A stretch of DNA of 64,000 nt, from assembly GCA_020849765.1 (NCBI GenBank), contig JADLAY010000069.1, positions 124,001 to 188,000 of the forward strand. Direction: 5' to 3'. Below the pieces are notes generated by a model that was given only the letters and a program-made list of their open reading frames with translations, did not search any database and was not told the origin of the DNA. This document shows, piece after piece, positions 26,666-34,410 of the stretch. Origin of the DNA: Anaerolineae bacterium (GTDB taxonomy: Bacteria; Chloroflexota; Anaerolineae; Aggregatilineales; Phototrophicaceae). Made by a program: the position numbers and the translations under genes. Position 1 is the stretch's first letter; each line of letters opens with the position of its first letter.

Positions 26666-27961
26666 TCAGGGGCGCAGCGCAGCCGCCAAACAGCCCCACC
26701 AGAGCGCCATCAGCGGCAGCTGCGAATAGGGGTAATGATCGAACTGTCCGATCACGATCAGCGCCAGCGCCGCGGCCAGCAGTGGCGCGCGCTCAAGCCG
26801 ATCCTGGCCCAGTGCGCGTAATCCACCCGCCAGGCCGAGGAGCAGCCCGCCGCCGAACAAGATCAATCCGACGAGGCCCATTTCCGCCCAGGCCGCCAGG
26901 AAGATCTGATGCACCTGGTCGCCAAGCAGATCGTAGAACGTCTCAGTGATGTAGTCCGCGGAGCGCCAGGGGAACGCGCCGACGCCCTGGCCGATCAGCG
27001 ATTGCTCTCGGATGGCGCGCAGGGCAAAATCGGTGAAGACGATGCGGTCGGAGACGGAGCGCAGTTCGACCGATTCCTCGCCGACACCGGTACGCGCGGC
27101 GATCAGAGGCGAATAGGCCGCAAAGAAGATCGCGCCGGTCACCGCACCGGCCAGCACCACCGGCAGCCAGCGATGCCATCCCAGGCGCAGCATCAGCCAC
27201 AGCGCCAGGCCGCCCACAGCCAGGCCGAGCCAGGCGGAACGCGAGAACGTCAGCAGCAGCGCTGCCAGAATCAGGATCAGCAGGCCCAGGTAGACCAAAC
27301 GCGCTCGCCCCTGCGCATTCACCGCACGCGCGCTGGCGAATAACGTGCAGATGGCCAGCAAACCGCCCAGCATGTTCGGATGCGGGTACAACCCGGAGGG
27401 GCGCAGGTAGTGCCAATCACCCGCCGAAAGGATGCTCTTGCCGCCGGTTATGAGCGAGGCCTGGAACTCACCCAGCGTGTGGAGACCGAGCGAGCTTTGC
27501 TGCCCGACCTGCACCAGCGTGACGAGGGCCACGAAACTCCCCGCCACCAGCATGAGCGTGATCAGGATGCGGCGCTGGGCAGCACAGGCGACCACCAGCG
27601 TGAACAAGGCGACGATACACCAACCCAGACCGGCGCTGGGAGACGCCTCCGGCTTGATCTCGCGCGTGAACGCCCATGCCTGCGACGCATAGGCCCAGAT
27701 CGCCAGCAGGAGCAGCGTGATAGCCCAGAGCGCGCGCATGCGGCTGCGGCGGAAGTCCGCGAAGCCCGGCGCGCCGGACGCCAGCCAGACGAGAATGGTC
27801 GCCAGCATGGCCCAGAACAGGGCGAAGCGCGTCACGTTCAGATCGGGTGCGCCGAACGGCGGCGGGATCAGACGCATCCAACACGCCATCAGAGCGAAGC
27901 TCAGGCCGATGCCGGTTTGCAGGGCGATAGGGCGCAAATCGCGCTTGAAAGCGTAAGGCAT
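26666..27961 (-). CDS. O-antigen ligase family (Wzy_C) membrane protein
   Basis: A 431-aa integral membrane protein with about 11-12 helices. A large central loop contains the Wzy_C-type pattern RPSGLYPHPNMLGGLLAIC (catalytic-loop His region), followed by LTFSRSAWLGLAVGGLAL and GVGAFPWRSADYI. This fold is shared by O-antigen ligases, polymerases and bacterial oligosaccharide-lipid ligases. The acceptor is unknown. It is a single gene on the minus strand, not embedded in a glycan cluster, with a 215-bp region separating it from the divergent MerR gene. Confidence 0.85.
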   Translation of the reverse strand: MPYAFKRDLRPIALQTGIGLSFALMACWMRLIPPPFGAPDLNVTRFALFWAMLATILVWLASGAPGFADFRRSRMRALWAITLLLLAIWAYASQAWAFTREIKPEASPSAGLGWCIVALFTLVVACAAQRRILITLMLVAGSFVALVTLVQVGQQSSLGLHTLGEFQASLITGGKSILSAGDWHYLRPSGLYPHPNMLGGLLAICTLFASARAVNAQGRARLVYLGLLILILAALLLTFSRSAWLGLAVGGLALWLMLRLGWHRWLPVVLAGAVTGAIFFAAYSPLIAARTGVGEESVELRSVSDRIVFTDFALRAIREQSLIGQGVGAFPWRSADYITETFYDLLGDQVHQIFLAAWAEMGLVGLILFGGGLLLGLAGGLRALGQDRLERAPLLAAALALIVIGQFDHYPYSQLPLMALWWGCLAAALRP

Positions 27962-28128
27962 TGGTGCTTCAATACGTCCAGTGAATAGGGTGCGAGCGCA
28001 CAGTCTCGCCGTCGCTTGGCGCGTGCAACTGTATCGTTTTGCGGCGCTGGTGGCTAATGTTTGCCATGATTGATATCGCTCTTCTGGAGCAAACGACAGT
28101 CCGGCTTCCAGGCCGGAAAAATTAGCTC

Positions 28129-28160
28129 TTGACCTTGTAGTAAGGTACAGGGTTTAGACT
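28129..28160 (+). promoter_or_regulatory. MerR/CueR-type promoter and operator
   Basis: TTGACC (28129-28134) and TAGACT (28155-28160) are separated by 20 bp, the over-long spacer typical of MerR-family promoters that need DNA untwisting. Between them lies an imperfect dyad, ACCTTGTA (28132-28139) and TACAGGGT (28146-28153), matching 7 of 8 positions. It closely resembles copper, zinc and mercury operators bound by CueR, ZntR and MerR. The regulator's own ATG is 16 bp downstream, so it is probably autoregulated together with the operon. Confidence 0.8.
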
Positions 28161-28176
28161 AAAGGGGAGGTGACCC

Positions 28177-28608
28177 ATGGACAGCATGACACGTGGCGAA
28201 CTTGCGAAAACTTGCGATATCCACCCGGAAACGGTGCGCTACTATGAGCAGCAGGCACTGATCGCACCCGTCCGGCGGACGGATTCAGGCTATCGACTGT
28301 TTGATGATGAGGCGGCGCGCCGCATTCACTTCATCAAGCGGGCACAGGCTGCCGGGTTCACGCTGGAAGAGATCAAAGAACTGCTCGCCATCCAGCATGA
28401 TCCGCACGGGACGGCGGGCTCCGTCTGGGAGATCGTCGACGCCAAGGTCGAAGACATCGACGCGCGCATTCGGGCCTTGCAGTCCATGCGGCAGACGCTC
28501 ATCAGCCTGCTGGACGATTGCCCCGGCGGGATGGTGTCAGCCACCTGCTGCCCGATCCTGGAGCATTTCGATGCCACCGATTTCGAGTTGGCCGCTCAAA
28601 CGTCCTAG
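28177..28608 (+). CDS. MerR-family metal-responsive transcription regulator, CueR-like
   Basis: A 143-aa dimeric activator. The winged helix (LAKTCDIHPETVRYYEQ, SGYRLFDDEAARRIHFIKRA) is followed by the dimerisation helix (about 80-112) and a metal-binding loop with Cys115 and Cys124/Cys125 (CPGGMVSATCCPILEH). CueR has C-x7-C followed by PI; here the loop is longer and has a tandem Cys pair. At the position that is Cys in ZntR and Ser in CueR the local alignment gives no Cys, favouring a monovalent metal such as Cu(I). GGGGAGG lies 7 nt upstream. It drives the downstream copper genes. Confidence 0.92.
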   Translation: MDSMTRGELAKTCDIHPETVRYYEQQALIAPVRRTDSGYRLFDDEAARRIHFIKRAQAAGFTLEEIKELLAIQHDPHGTAGSVWEIVDAKVEDIDARIRALQSMRQTLISLLDDCPGGMVSATCCPILEHFDATDFELAAQTS

Positions 28609-28659
28609 CTATCGCCTCGAATTTCATAGGGATTTGCACTGAGGTTAAGGAACGCCATC

Positions 28660-28866
28660 ATGGAACAGAAGACCTTCACAGTACCGAACATTGGCTGCAA
28701 CGGCTGCGTCAACACCATCAAGAACGAGGTGTCTGCGCTCAGCGGTGTCCAGCGCGTCGAAGGCGACGTCGCCAGCAAAATCGTCACCGTCGAGTGGGAT
28801 AACCCTGCCAACTGGGCCACGATCAAGGCCAAGCTGGAAGAGATCGAGTACGCCCCGGCGGAATAG
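28660..28866 (+). CDS. CopZ-like heavy-metal-associated (HMA) chaperone
   Basis: A 68-aa ferredoxin-fold HMA domain. The metal site is Cys13 and Cys16 in NIGCNGCVNTIK, with a CNGC core in place of the common MTCxxC. Other family features, such as VSALSGVQRVEGDV and IVTVEWDN, are present. It should carry Cu(I) in the cytosol to the CopA ATPase. AAGGA lies upstream. It is 51 bp after the MerR gene and is followed by two hairpins before the next gene. Confidence 0.9.
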   Translation: MEQKTFTVPNIGCNGCVNTIKNEVSALSGVQRVEGDVASKIVTVEWDNPANWATIKAKLEEIEYAPAE

Positions 28867-28886
28867 CTTCGACAGCATCCGCACCC

Positions 28887-28935
28887 GAGTGGGATGGCGC
28901 GCACTCGACCATCCCACTCAGGCAAGAAAATTGCC
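28887..28935 (+). other. Two consecutive stem-loops between chaperone and selenoprotein genes
   Basis: Stem-loop 1: GAGTGGGATGG (28887-28897) pairs perfectly with CCATCCCACTC (28909-28919), loop 11 nt. Stem-loop 2: GGCAA (28921-28925) pairs with TTGCC (28931-28935). No U-tract follows either, so they are not standard terminators. They could dampen transcription, stabilise the chaperone mRNA end or mark processing. Confidence 0.55.
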
Positions 28936-28999
28936 TACCCCTCGCTTTTGAGAAAACTGACTGCTTGTGATCAGAAATATCGAGATAGGGATAGCGCCG

Positions 29000-29128
29000 A
29001 TGAATAGCGATAGCTCGATGCACCACGCAGATCGCGCGGAGATGATATGCACACGCTTGTGGGTCTGCCTGCCGCTGGCGCTCGTCTCAATCACCGCATC
29101 GCTCTTACTAGCTGGAGCCACTGCATGA
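29000..29128 (+). CDS. Small single-pass membrane peptide (42 aa) upstream of the selenoprotein
   Basis: This 42-residue frame begins at ATG 29000 with AGGG nearby and ends in TGA overlapping the next start as ATGA, a classic coupling arrangement. It has a polar N-terminus (MNSDSSMHHADRAEMICTR) and one strong hydrophobic helix (LWVCLPLALVSITASLLLAG). No family was recognised. The three His and Met residues near the N-terminus could bind metal, but this is speculation. Position in the copper operon and the exact ATGA overlap are the main arguments that it is real; it could equally be only a leader ORF. Confidence 0.45.
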   Translation: MNSDSSMHHADRAEMICTRLWVCLPLALVSITASLLLAGATA

Positions 29129-29508
29129 AAGCGGCGATGTTCCTGATCTTCATACTGAGCGTGTTTGTTCTGATCACCGGCTGCACAGTCAGTTCCGACG
29201 GCGCGGCGGCGTCTATAGATAGGATAGATCAGCCCACATTACTCTATTTTTTCACCAAGGGCTGACCTCCGTGAGCGCAAATGACACCCATCGTGAATGG
29301 GTTGGAAGCAGACATGGGCAACCGCATTAGCTTTCGCTATCTGGATGCGCTGGATGGTGCGGACGGCCAGCGAAGGTTCGAAGATCTGCTGCTACCGGGG
29401 CATCCGGCCTTTGTCGTCTTTGATCGAGAGGGGCAGGAAGTCTATCGAGCGTTCGGGATCATCACAGCACAGACATTACGTGCCGCGCTTGAAGCGGCTT
29501 TGAACTGA
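29125..29508 (+). CDS. Thioredoxin-fold lipoprotein, predicted UxxU selenoprotein (two in-frame TGA)
   Basis: A 127-aa reading if two TGA codons are decoded. The signal peptide with lipobox LITGC gives lipidated Cys20. The body has a thioredoxin fold: the strand TLLYFF, then TKG-U47-PP-U50-AQMTPIV where CxxC is expected, and HPAFVVFDREGQEVYR with the cis-Pro loop. Frame and similarity continue unbroken across both TGAs (29263-29265 and 29272-29274). Other genes nearby stop at TGA, so recoding must be local. GGAG precedes the start; copA begins 11 bp after the end. Likely an outer-face redox protein for copper or for CopA-system thiols. The alternative is a pseudogene. Confidence 0.75.
29286..29302 (+). 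promoter_or_regulatory. Candidate bacterial SECIS hairpin
   Basis: ACCCAT (29286-29291) pairs fully with ATGGGT (29297-29302) around a CGTGA loop that contains the G-U pair bound by SelB in bacterial SECIS elements. The hairpin starts exactly 11 nt after the second TGA, the spacing of the minimal E. coli fdhF element. The first TGA lies 20 nt upstream of the hairpin. It is inside the coding sequence, as bacterial SECIS elements are. Confidence 0.65.
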
Positions 29509-29518
29509 GAAGGACATC

Positions 29519-32062
29519 ATGGCAGAAAAGACGGTAAAGCAGATTGATCTCCCCATCACAGGTATGACCTGTGCCAACTGCGCTCGCACGGTCGAGCGCA
29601 CGCTGAGTAAGACGGACGGCGTCGCCACCGCAGTCGTCAACTTCGCCAGCGAAAAAGCCAGCGTCAGTTACAACCCGGAGCACACCACGACCGGCGACCT
29701 GATCGGCCGTGTCAAGAACGCGGGTTATGACGTGGCGACGGCCAGACTCGAGCTGCCGATCACGGGTATGACCTGCGCCAGCTGCGTGCGCAATGTCGAG
29801 CGCGCGCTGAAGAAACCCGAAGGCGTGCTGGACGTCAACGTCAACCTCGCAACGGAGAAGGCGATTGTCACCTACGTGCCCGGCCTCGCGCGTCGCCCCG
29901 ACCTGATCAAAGCCGTCGAGAACGCCGGGTATGGCGTGGTCGATCTGTCGCAGGCAGCCCAGCCGGAGGACGCCGAACGCGCCGCGCGCCAGGCCGAAAT
30001 TGAACGCCAGGAGCGCCTGCTGCGCCTCGGCATCCTGTTCACGCTGCCGTTGTTCTTGCTGAGCATGGGGCGTGACCTCGTCATGACGAGTCTCGGCGGG
30101 ATGCAAATGGCCGGGATGGCGCAGCCGGAGACTCCGTTCGCATGGCTGCTCTGGGCTGGCTGGCCGTTCGTCTTCGGCTTGCTGGCGACACCGGTGCAGT
30201 TCATCGTCGGTCGGCAGTACATCGTCGGCGCGTGGAAGGCGTTCAAGAACGGCACCGCCAATATGGACACGCTGATCGCGCTGGGGTCGTCCGCCGCCTA
30301 TTTCTACAGCATTGCCGTGCTGATCGGTATTGTGCTCGGTGCGCAGGCTGCCATCGGCGATCATGTCTATTTCGAGACGGCGGCGGTCATCATCACGCTG
30401 ATCACGCTGGGCAAGCTGCTCGAAGCGCGCGCCAAAGGCCGGGCCAGTGAAGCGATCAAGAAGCTGATGGGTCTGGCGCCACGAACGGCCACCCTGCTGC
30501 GTGACGGACAGGAGCAGGAAATTGCGGTTGACATGCTGACGCCCGGCGACGTGCTGGTCGTCAAGCCCGGCGAGCGCATCCCGACCGATGGCATCGTCAT
30601 CGAAGGCCGTTCCGCCGTCGACGAGTCGATGCTCACGGGCGAGAGCCTGCCCGTCAACAAGAGCGCGGGCAGCAACGTCATCGGCGCGACGGTCAACAAG
30701 CAGGGCCGCCTCGTCATCGAAGCGACTCGTGTCGGCGCGGAGACCGCCCTGGCGCAGATCGTCCGGCTGGTCGAGCAGGCGCAGGGCAGCAAGGCTCCGA
30801 TCCAGCGCCTGGCCGACCAGGTGTCGGGCGTGTTTGTGCCGATCGTGTTGGGGTTGGCGGCGCTCACCTTCCTGGGCTGGCTGCTGATCGGCCAGGTTGG
30901 CTTCGTCGAGTCGATGGTGCACGCGATTGCGGTGCTCGTGATCGCTTGCCCGTGCGCGCTCGGTCTGGCGACGCCGACGGCGATCATGGTCGGCACGGGG
31001 CGCGGTGCAGAGATGGGCGTGCTGTTTAAGAACAGTGAGGCGCTCGAAAATGCGCATCGCATCGAAGTCATCGCCCTCGACAAGACCGGCACGATCACCC
31101 GCGGCGAGCCCGCCGTGACGCGGATCGTCGCCGTCAACGGTACGGATGAAAAGGAACTGCTGCGCCTGACCGCCAGCGCCGAACGCGCCAGCGAACACCC
31201 GTTGGCGAGCGCCATTGTTGCTGAGGCGCAGACTCGCGGCCTCTCACTCAGCCAGCCGACCGACTTCGAGGCCGACAGCGGTCGCGGCGTTCGTGCCGAG
31301 ATTGATGGCAAGCAGTTGATCATCGGCAGCCCGCGTCACGCACGCGAACAGGCGATCGACCTGAGCGCCGTTGAAGCACAGATCGACTCACTGCAAGCCG
31401 CCGGGCAGACGGTTGTGATTACCGCCGTCGATGGCGTGGCTGCGGGCATCCTCGGCATCGCCGATACCGTCAAGGAAGGATCGGCGCAGGCAGTCGCGGA
31501 ACTGCGCGCGGCGGGCGTCGAGGTCGTCATGATCACGGGCGATAACGCACGCACAGCCCAGGCGATTGCCCATGAAGTCGGCATCGAACGCACCCTCGCC
31601 GACGTGCTGCCAGATCAGAAGGCGGCGACCGTCAGCCAGTTGCAGGCAGAGGGCAAGCGCACGGCCATGGTCGGCGATGGCATCAACGATGCGCCCGCGC
31701 TGGCGCAGGCCGACGTCGGCATCGCCATCGGCACGGGCACGGACATCGCCATGGAAGCGTCGGACGTGACGCTCGTCAGCGGCGATCTGCGCGGGGTCGC
31801 CCGCGCGATCACGCTCAGCCGGGCGACGATGCGCACTATCCGCCAGAATCTGTTCTGGGCGCTGATCTACAACGTCATCCTGATCCCGGTCGCGATGCTC
31901 GGCCTGCTCGTGCCGATGCTCGCCGCGGGTGCAATGGCCTTCAGCAGTGTGTTCGTGGTGAGTAACAGCTTGCGGCTGCGCGGGACGTCCATTGGTGAAT
32001 CAAAATTCACGGTTAAGGACGAGGCTCAGAAGGCCACCGCCTCGGTTCCCCAATCAGCATAA
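29519..32062 (+). CDS. copA: P1B-type copper-exporting ATPase
   Basis: An 847-aa Cu(I) exporter of the inner membrane. Two N-terminal HMA domains carry GMTCANC (15-21) and GMTCASC (about 82-88). Eight membrane helices include the CPC metal site (VIACPCALGLATP, about 475). The actuator has LTGESLP, the phosphorylation site is ALDKTGTITRG (about 520) and the hinge is MVGDGINDAPA (about 718). The Cu(I)-specific signatures YN (LIYNVIL) and MxxSS (GAMAFSSVFVVSNSLRLR) are intact. A 25-residue hydrophilic tail follows. It is the last gene of the CueR-like operon, 11 bp after the selenoprotein, and ends at a strong terminator. Confidence 0.96.
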   Translation: MAEKTVKQIDLPITGMTCANCARTVERTLSKTDGVATAVVNFASEKASVSYNPEHTTTGDLIGRVKNAGYDVATARLELPITGMTCASCVRNVERALKKPEGVLDVNVNLATEKAIVTYVPGLARRPDLIKAVENAGYGVVDLSQAAQPEDAERAARQAEIERQERLLRLGILFTLPLFLLSMGRDLVMTSLGGMQMAGMAQPETPFAWLLWAGWPFVFGLLATPVQFIVGRQYIVGAWKAFKNGTANMDTLIALGSSAAYFYSIAVLIGIVLGAQAAIGDHVYFETAAVIITLITLGKLLEARAKGRASEAIKKLMGLAPRTATLLRDGQEQEIAVDMLTPGDVLVVKPGERIPTDGIVIEGRSAVDESMLTGESLPVNKSAGSNVIGATVNKQGRLVIEATRVGAETALAQIVRLVEQAQGSKAPIQRLADQVSGVFVPIVLGLAALTFLGWLLIGQVGFVESMVHAIAVLVIACPCALGLATPTAIMVGTGRGAEMGVLFKNSEALENAHRIEVIALDKTGTITRGEPAVTRIVAVNGTDEKELLRLTASAERASEHPLASAIVAEAQTRGLSLSQPTDFEADSGRGVRAEIDGKQLIIGSPRHAREQAIDLSAVEAQIDSLQAAGQTVVITAVDGVAAGILGIADTVKEGSAQAVAELRAAGVEVVMITGDNARTAQAIAHEVGIERTLADVLPDQKAATVSQLQAEGKRTAMVGDGINDAPALAQADVGIAIGTGTDIAMEASDVTLVSGDLRGVARAITLSRATMRTIRQNLFWALIYNVILIPVAMLGLLVPMLAAGAMAFSSVFVVSNSLRLRGTSIGESKFTVKDEAQKATASVPQSA

Positions 32063-32082
32063 GCAGCTCGAAATGTATCATG

Positions 32083-32118
32083 AGCGGAGAGGTCAAAACT
32101 ACCTCTCCGCTTTTTTCT
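32083..32118 (+). terminator. Intrinsic terminator of the copper operon
   Basis: AGCGGAGAGGT pairs with ACCTCTCCGCT around a 7-nt loop, followed by TTTTTTCTTT. Confidence 0.92.
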
Positions 32119-32128
32119 TTGGGGGCGT

Positions 32129-32686
32129 ATGAATTACTTATCGTTGTTTTCGTCTCACAACCTTGCTTTGTTGAGTGATTGGCTTCGTGAAACGGGGGAG
32201 CTTTATGTTGATATATATCTACCTCGTAGTGGAGGTGGCAGCAGCGCGTACTTTATTCGGTCTATGAATGATCTGAAATCCCTTATTGCTCAACAAACGC
32301 ACCCTGAAATCGTGATCGCCATATTTCGTTATCTGCAATATCCCATTCGGGGTATTGCCGACGAAAAGCTCTTGAAGCAGGCTTTACAGCGGATTACTGA
32401 TGGCGATTGGTACACCATTGTGTCTTTGGAAAATGTCTACCCTTTCTCAGTCGCGTGGTGGGGAAATGGTAGGAGTCATCAAGAACTTGAACATGACTTC
32501 GCTGATGTATTGGGGGAGAAAGTAGGTATAGGCATCAACCCTGATGACGCTCATAACGGAGATTGGCGTAAGCTTTCTCATGAGGAAGTTTTCACATTAT
32601 CCGTCATAAGAAATCAAAACTACTACGAGCGTTACGCAAAAGAATCTGAAAATTACGCTTGGGTTATCGATTTATGGCAAGCGTAG
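32129..32686 (+). CDS. Hypothetical protein, AT-rich gene
   Basis: A 185-aa soluble protein with no recognised family. It contains GELYVDIYLPRSGGGSSAYF, an IRSMNDLKSLI helix, and aromatic-rich parts (DGDWYTIVSLENVYPFSVAW). Its base composition and codon use are clearly more AT-rich than those of neighbouring core genes, suggesting acquisition by transfer. A GGGGGCG site precedes the ATG. It lies between the copA terminator and a decayed copy of the copA 3' end. Confidence 0.65.
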   Translation: MNYLSLFSSHNLALLSDWLRETGELYVDIYLPRSGGGSSAYFIRSMNDLKSLIAQQTHPEIVIAIFRYLQYPIRGIADEKLLKQALQRITDGDWYTIVSLENVYPFSVAWWGNGRSHQELEHDFADVLGEKVGIGINPDDAHNGDWRKLSHEEVFTLSVIRNQNYYERYAKESENYAWVIDLWQA

Positions 32687-32702
32687 GGTAGTGTTTTGTC
32701 GT

Positions 32703-32766
32703 GCGGGTGCGATGGCCTTCTACAGCGTGTTCGTGGTGAGTAACAGTCTTCGCCTGCGAGGAAGAC
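32703..32766 (+). pseudogene. Fragment of a second copper ATPase 3' end
   Basis: About 55-60 bp match the copA 3' end (31927-31985) at roughly 80% identity. The frame translates as AGAMAFYSVFVVSNSLRLRG, keeping the MxxSS membrane motif, with many synonymous differences. No gene body precedes it. It is therefore a residue of a related but distinct ATPase gene, not a recent copy of the intact one. Confidence 0.75.
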
Positions 32767-32893
32767 TCATTTCACGTCACGAGCATTGGTCGCAACCAGT
32801 TATGCAGAGGGCAAAATCTGGTTTCGGCGACTAGGATTCGTACAGAGGGTCGGCATATGCTGACCCCCTGTACGATACAGGACGACCATACTT

Positions 32894-33775
32894 TTATGAA
32901 TAATCCCAAGCTGTAATACATCGTTTTTCGCTTGGGCTATGCTGCCTGAAGTATGCCTCACAACGTTCTCGATTTCCTGAACCGTCATCCTTGGGTTCAT
33001 AATAGGCTGCAAAAAACAGGTGGTTCAAATGCGTAATTTCAACGATGTGAGTATCAAAGATAAGCGTCGTTGATCCCATCTTCAAAACAAATTTAGGCGT
33101 AATAGGGTAAACATCCTGCATCCGCACATCGACTTCATTCCAACACTGCTCAAATCGTCTGTAATCTTCTGGCAATAAACTTGTTTTCATACATTCCGGG
33201 AATGCAAGATAAAAAGGTTCATATCTTCGGTAAATGTTATATGACTTAAAACGAAATATAGTTTCGTGTTGAATAACCTCACCTCCCGGTGCGGGTGCAT
33301 AGAAAGGCATACGAGAGTCAAACGTCATGCGGACTCCGTCGATGCCCTGCTTCATTGCGGTTGCCAGGAAATCAAGCGAGCCGGCCTGAAAGGCAGCTGT
33401 CGCACTATTGATCATCCAGAAGCGGAACTGATAATCCATGATATAGACAGGATAAGGACGGTGGGCAATATCCAGCTCAATCGACTGCAAAACGCGCTTG
33501 ATCTGTTCAATCGGCGGCATCACGGTTACCTCGCGGTAGCCTGCCAACCCATGTAGATAAGCAATATCAGCAGGGCTTAGCTGCAATGCCTCGCCCAAAG
33601 CATTCAGCGTTTCCGGACGTGGGAGTCTGCGCCCCTTTTCAATCTCAACAATAGGCGCTGATCCTTCCCAGTTCATCAGCACCGCTAAGCGAAACTGTGA
33701 GATTTTTTTCGGCTGTGCCTGCTCCCGAAAAGTTCGGATTGCGTTGCCGAGCAACTTCAGATTCGCTTCCTTCAT
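32894..33775 (-). CDS. XRE-type helix-turn-helix regulator with MmyB-like ligand domain
   Basis: A 293-aa regulator. The N-terminal HTH (QFRLAVLMNWEGSAPIVEIEK) is typical XRE. The rest (VYIMDYQFRFWMINSATAAFQ, SRMPFYAP and a Cys/Tyr-rich end) resembles the MmyB/PAS-like ligand-binding region of actinobacterial and Chloroflexi regulators. The start ATG (MKEANLKLL) has GAGGAAG 5 nt upstream. The gene is AT-rich and transcribed divergently from the small membrane protein at 33928, which it may control. Confidence 0.8.
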   Translation of the reverse strand: MKEANLKLLGNAIRTFREQAQPKKISQFRLAVLMNWEGSAPIVEIEKGRRLPRPETLNALGEALQLSPADIAYLHGLAGYREVTVMPPIEQIKRVLQSIELDIAHRPYPVYIMDYQFRFWMINSATAAFQAGSLDFLATAMKQGIDGVRMTFDSRMPFYAPAPGGEVIQHETIFRFKSYNIYRRYEPFYLAFPECMKTSLLPEDYRRFEQCWNEVDVRMQDVYPITPKFVLKMGSTTLIFDTHIVEITHLNHLFFAAYYEPKDDGSGNRERCEAYFRQHSPSEKRCITAWDYS

Positions 33776-33927
33776 ACGTCTTCCTCGTATAGGAGCAACT
33801 TGCACGTTAGCAACAGAAACGTTTCTTCTCGGAGCCGTGATTGCACTATACCATGATAACCGTTACACACGAATCTGAGATTCAACGTTGGGGCTTGTAT
33901 CACACACAAGATTCTTGAGATTGAGAA

Positions 33928-34410
33928 ATGAAACCTGTTGATGCTGAAAAAGAAACTTTCGCTGAACGCCACAGTTGGAAAATCCTGTTTGGTGCCGACA
34001 TTATCTTCGTCCTCTTTGGCATTGGGGACATGATTCAAGGGATGAGCGCTGACCCAGCTATCGCCAACAGTATTACCGGCATAGGTTGGGAAGAGCTAAA
34101 GATCTCAAGCCCTCCAATTGCCAGCCTCATCGATTTACAGGTTCGGACTGGAGGGGCGCAACTCGTCATTTTAGCCGCGCTGTCTATTTTGATCTGCGTG
34201 CGAGGCTATCGGCGCTGGGAACGATGGGCTTGGTATGCACAGTGGATGTGGCCCCTGTTAATGGTGTTTATTTTTCTTGCGTTTGTGAAGGCGGACAGGC
34301 ATCCAGATTGTCCTCCACCCCCGCCGATGATCTCAGCACCCATCTTTTTCGTTATTTTTGTCCTGGCGTTGGTACTGCCCTATCGCAAATTCTTTCCAAA
34401 GCAATCATGA
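33928..34410 (+). CDS. Hypothetical four-helix membrane protein
   Basis: A 160-aa protein with about four membrane segments (KILFGADIIFVLFGIGDMI, LVILAALSILICV, WMWPLLMVFIFLAFV and APIFFVIFVLALVLPY). The loop before the last helix has a proline-rich stretch (CPPPPPM). No family recognised. It sits divergent to the XRE regulator and 93 bp before the cupin gene, in AT-rich accessory DNA. Confidence 0.65.
   Translation: MKPVDAEKETFAERHSWKILFGADIIFVLFGIGDMIQGMSADPAIANSITGIGWEELKISSPPIASLIDLQVRTGGAQLVILAALSILICVRGYRRWERWAWYAQWMWPLLMVFIFLAFVKADRHPDCPPPPPMISAPIFFVIFVLALVLPYRKFFPKQS

Noticed and set aside
29263..29274. Explanation of the interrupted thioredoxin gene as a pseudogene or as a general TGA=Trp code
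   Set aside because: Other genes in the window stop normally at TGA, for example at 9667, 12657, 14283 and 29128. The two TGAs sit only at active-site cysteine positions, with the frame intact on both sides. A pseudogene cannot be excluded formally, but it is less likely.
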